Source: Daucus carota subsp. sativus
Taxonomy: Eukaryota; Streptophyta; Magnoliopsida; Apiales; Apiaceae
Direction of reading: 5' to 3'
Length of the DNA: 64,000 nt
NCBI RefSeq assembly: GCF_001625215.2
Contig: NC_030383.2
Location: 3,360,779-3,424,778, forward strand
The notes under the pieces were generated by a model. It did no database searches, had not been told where the DNA came from, and worked only from the letters and a program-made list of their open reading frames with translations. Shown in pieces: positions 62,321-64,000 of the stretch. Within the stretch, counting starts at the first letter, position 1. Each line of letters starts with the position of its first letter. Both the position numbers and the translations under genes were made by a program.

Positions 62321-62686
62321 GTATCACCTGGCTAACAAGAATCATCTTTTTAAGCGGAGTTATGCTCATAAAAGCTTGGTGCCACTATGAATGTCGTATC
62401 CTTGGCGCATTTCATGGTTTACTGGCTACATATGCTTTGGAAGCTTTGATTCTATTCATATTCCAGCTGTTCAATTCATCTTTAAATGGACTTCTAGATT
62501 GTGTGTGTATGACATTGTAGTTATTTATGCATTTGATGAGCATGTTTGTTCAGTATTGTATTTTACTCTTTTTATCCGTGTAGGTGCTTTATCGATTTTT
62601 GGATTATTATGCAAACTTTGATTGGAAGAACTGTTGTATCAGTTTGGAGGGTCAAGTTCTCACATCATCCCTTCCCAACCTAGTTG
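62321..62686 (+). pseudogene. Fragment of a nucleotidyltransferase / PAP-OAS1 SBD-like gene
   Basis: After an acceptor-like tgcag at 62320 the text reads NKNHLFKRS in one frame and then MLIKAWCHYECRILGA.HGL.ATYALEALILFIF..FNSSLNG in another, a 1-2 bp shift. A second exon-like piece at 62584-62686, after gtgtag, encodes VLYRFLDYYANFDWKNCCIS and LEGQVLTSSLPNLV and ends at a GT donor. These match the substrate-binding half of plant non-canonical poly(A) polymerase-like proteins. The catalytic half, start and later exons are absent, so this is a truncated, frameshifted relic or the edge of a displaced gene. Confidence 0.7.
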
Positions 62687-64000
62687 GTAAACATATATTT
62701 ACAACTAATGTGTCTATCTTTATCGTATAACTACTAAGATAGTGGTAGAAATGATGATTTTTTTTCTTTTGTGTACATGTAGTTACTAATCAAGGGAATG
62801 GCAGAGCATAACCATTGCTTTCAAGAAAAGTTATGAGATTATATACCGAATTGTTTTCATCATATATGCTTGGTTGATCTTCTTGATGAATTCGGAAAGC
62901 TACACGATTCTTATGAATACATAAAACACGTGAACCAGATTTTTAAGGGGCAAACATTTTATTCGACTTGGATCATGAGAATGCTTGATATTATATTTTG
63001 TTAACTAATATGTATATAATTACTAGAAGATGGAGCAATATTGTTGATTTTAGAAGCCTTGTAACTAACCAATTAATGTTTTTCTCTTTTGGCCTTAAAG
63101 ATTCAAGTGGTTTACAGTTCACCATGCCATCTCAATAGAAGTAGATAGCTTGTTCCTTGCAAGTTGAACCTATTACTTTATTTGGCTAGTGAGTAAGAGT
63201 GCCTGATAAGTGGCAAAAGATTATTTAAGTGTTAGCACGAGATAAATTATCAAGTTATTAGCAAAGTTCACAAGATTCGGTATCTGTTCACGAGGCGGCA
63301 AATAGCTTTACTAAAGGGAGCTTAAGATGATAAAGAGATAACTTATTCCATTATCTTCTTTGTAATATGAAAAAGATGTAGCTTCTTCATATTAGAGATT
63401 TAACGAAAAAATGCTTACTATTCTGTCTGTCCATTCAAGAAACCATATCTGTCACTTCTTTTCAACTAGCTAGACATGTTCTGGCGATGGTTTGAGTTAA
63501 AATTTAGACACAGATAAGGGCAATAACAATATAATTTGACCATGTCTTTTCACAGTTAGCTTTTGGCATGCAGTTAAGATTATAGTAACATTTACCTCTT
63601 TTGCTTCCGTTGAATTACCAGAAGCTGTACATATATAAAAGTATAATAACCTACTTATCATCTTAAGAGGATCACAAAGACTTAATAAGTAATAGACCAT
63701 GCATATTGGTCTCAGTATCATGATTAATGAACATCTACTTGTTTCTCTTCAATCTACAAACTTATATTCATCATCTTATCACGTTGCCCCTGACCTTGAA
63801 AGTCACACTTTACATTTTTCCAAGGAAAAATTAAAAACAGAGTAAATATTAAATGCTTGGACTTCTCTTATTAAATTACCCTTACTTCAATGCTCAAATG
63901 CTACTATTAGCAGTAATTTTGGGCTTATAATTATGTCAAGACTGCGGGCTTTGCTTAAAAGTCAGCTGAATGTAGGTTGCAATACCAGCGACAACTGATT
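62687..64000. other. Intergenic DNA to the window end
   Basis: No supported gene, RNA or clear transposon. Further exons of the nucleotidyltransferase-like fragment were looked for in 62.7-63.4 kb and not found. Confidence 0.4.

Overview
The window is nuclear DNA from a flowering plant. Every gene is split by AT-rich GT-AG introns, the products are typically plant (stomatin-like protein, R2R3-MYB, ALMT, DUF599, an ER-body-type membrane protein, a probable plastid protein, ribosomal protein eL13), and the spaces between genes are packed with plant-type small transposons (Stowaway, Tourist, hAT, Mutator fold-backs, Helitrons). The MYB carries the ANDV signature of dicot anthocyanin activators, so the host is a eudicot. 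An asterid, perhaps of the carrot family, is my guess from general resemblance only. No prokaryotic or viral gene was recognised.

Layout: 1-7.4 kb has no intact gene, but it holds degenerate pieces of a stomatin-like gene (one exon inverted), minisatellites and a nested transposon. A complete nine-exon mitochondrial stomatin-like gene lies at 7.5-12.2 kb (+), and a decayed partial copy of its middle sits at 14.9-15.7 kb. From 12.6 to 24.6 kb there is only repeat-rich DNA: a hAT element with subterminal CCG-type repeats, a long palindromic Mutator-like element, a Tourist MITE and a Helitron-like element with tandem 5' ends. An anthocyanin-type R2R3-MYB gene occupies 24.7-29.0 kb (+); its second intron is swollen by MITEs and a 1.4 kb poly(A) retro-insertion with 17-bp target duplications. 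A convergent DUF599 membrane-protein gene follows at 29.5-31.5 kb (-). From 31.5 to 36.6 kb there is a Helitron, a Stowaway and a second CCG-type hAT. Next come a TH1-only (myosin-I tail homology) gene at 36.7-39.6 kb (+), a dead LRR receptor-kinase fragment (40.2-41.2 kb, -) and a nine-exon gene for a membrane-protein-of-ER-body-like / CCC1-VIT family protein (41.9-47.4 kb, +). A probable plastid zinc-ribbon membrane protein is at 48.1-51.8 kb (+), facing an ALMT channel gene at 52.7-55.1 kb (-). Ribosomal protein eL13 (55.9-57.9 kb, -) has a classic telo-box/site II promoter. From 58 kb to the end there are transposons, microsatellites, a 170-bp tandem duplication and a broken fragment of a nucleotidyltransferase/PAP-like gene.

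The genes do not form a pathway; they are ordinary independent plant loci. The most notable features are structural: three hAT elements that share a design (8-bp target duplications, TAGG-type ends, interior arrays of short CCG-containing motifs with a different motif in each), a Helitron with clear termini and a tandemly repeated interior, repeated local duplication of stomatin-like exons, and a self-duplication beside the ER-body-like gene. No new multi-gene system was found. All exon models were made by eye from reading frame and splice signals.
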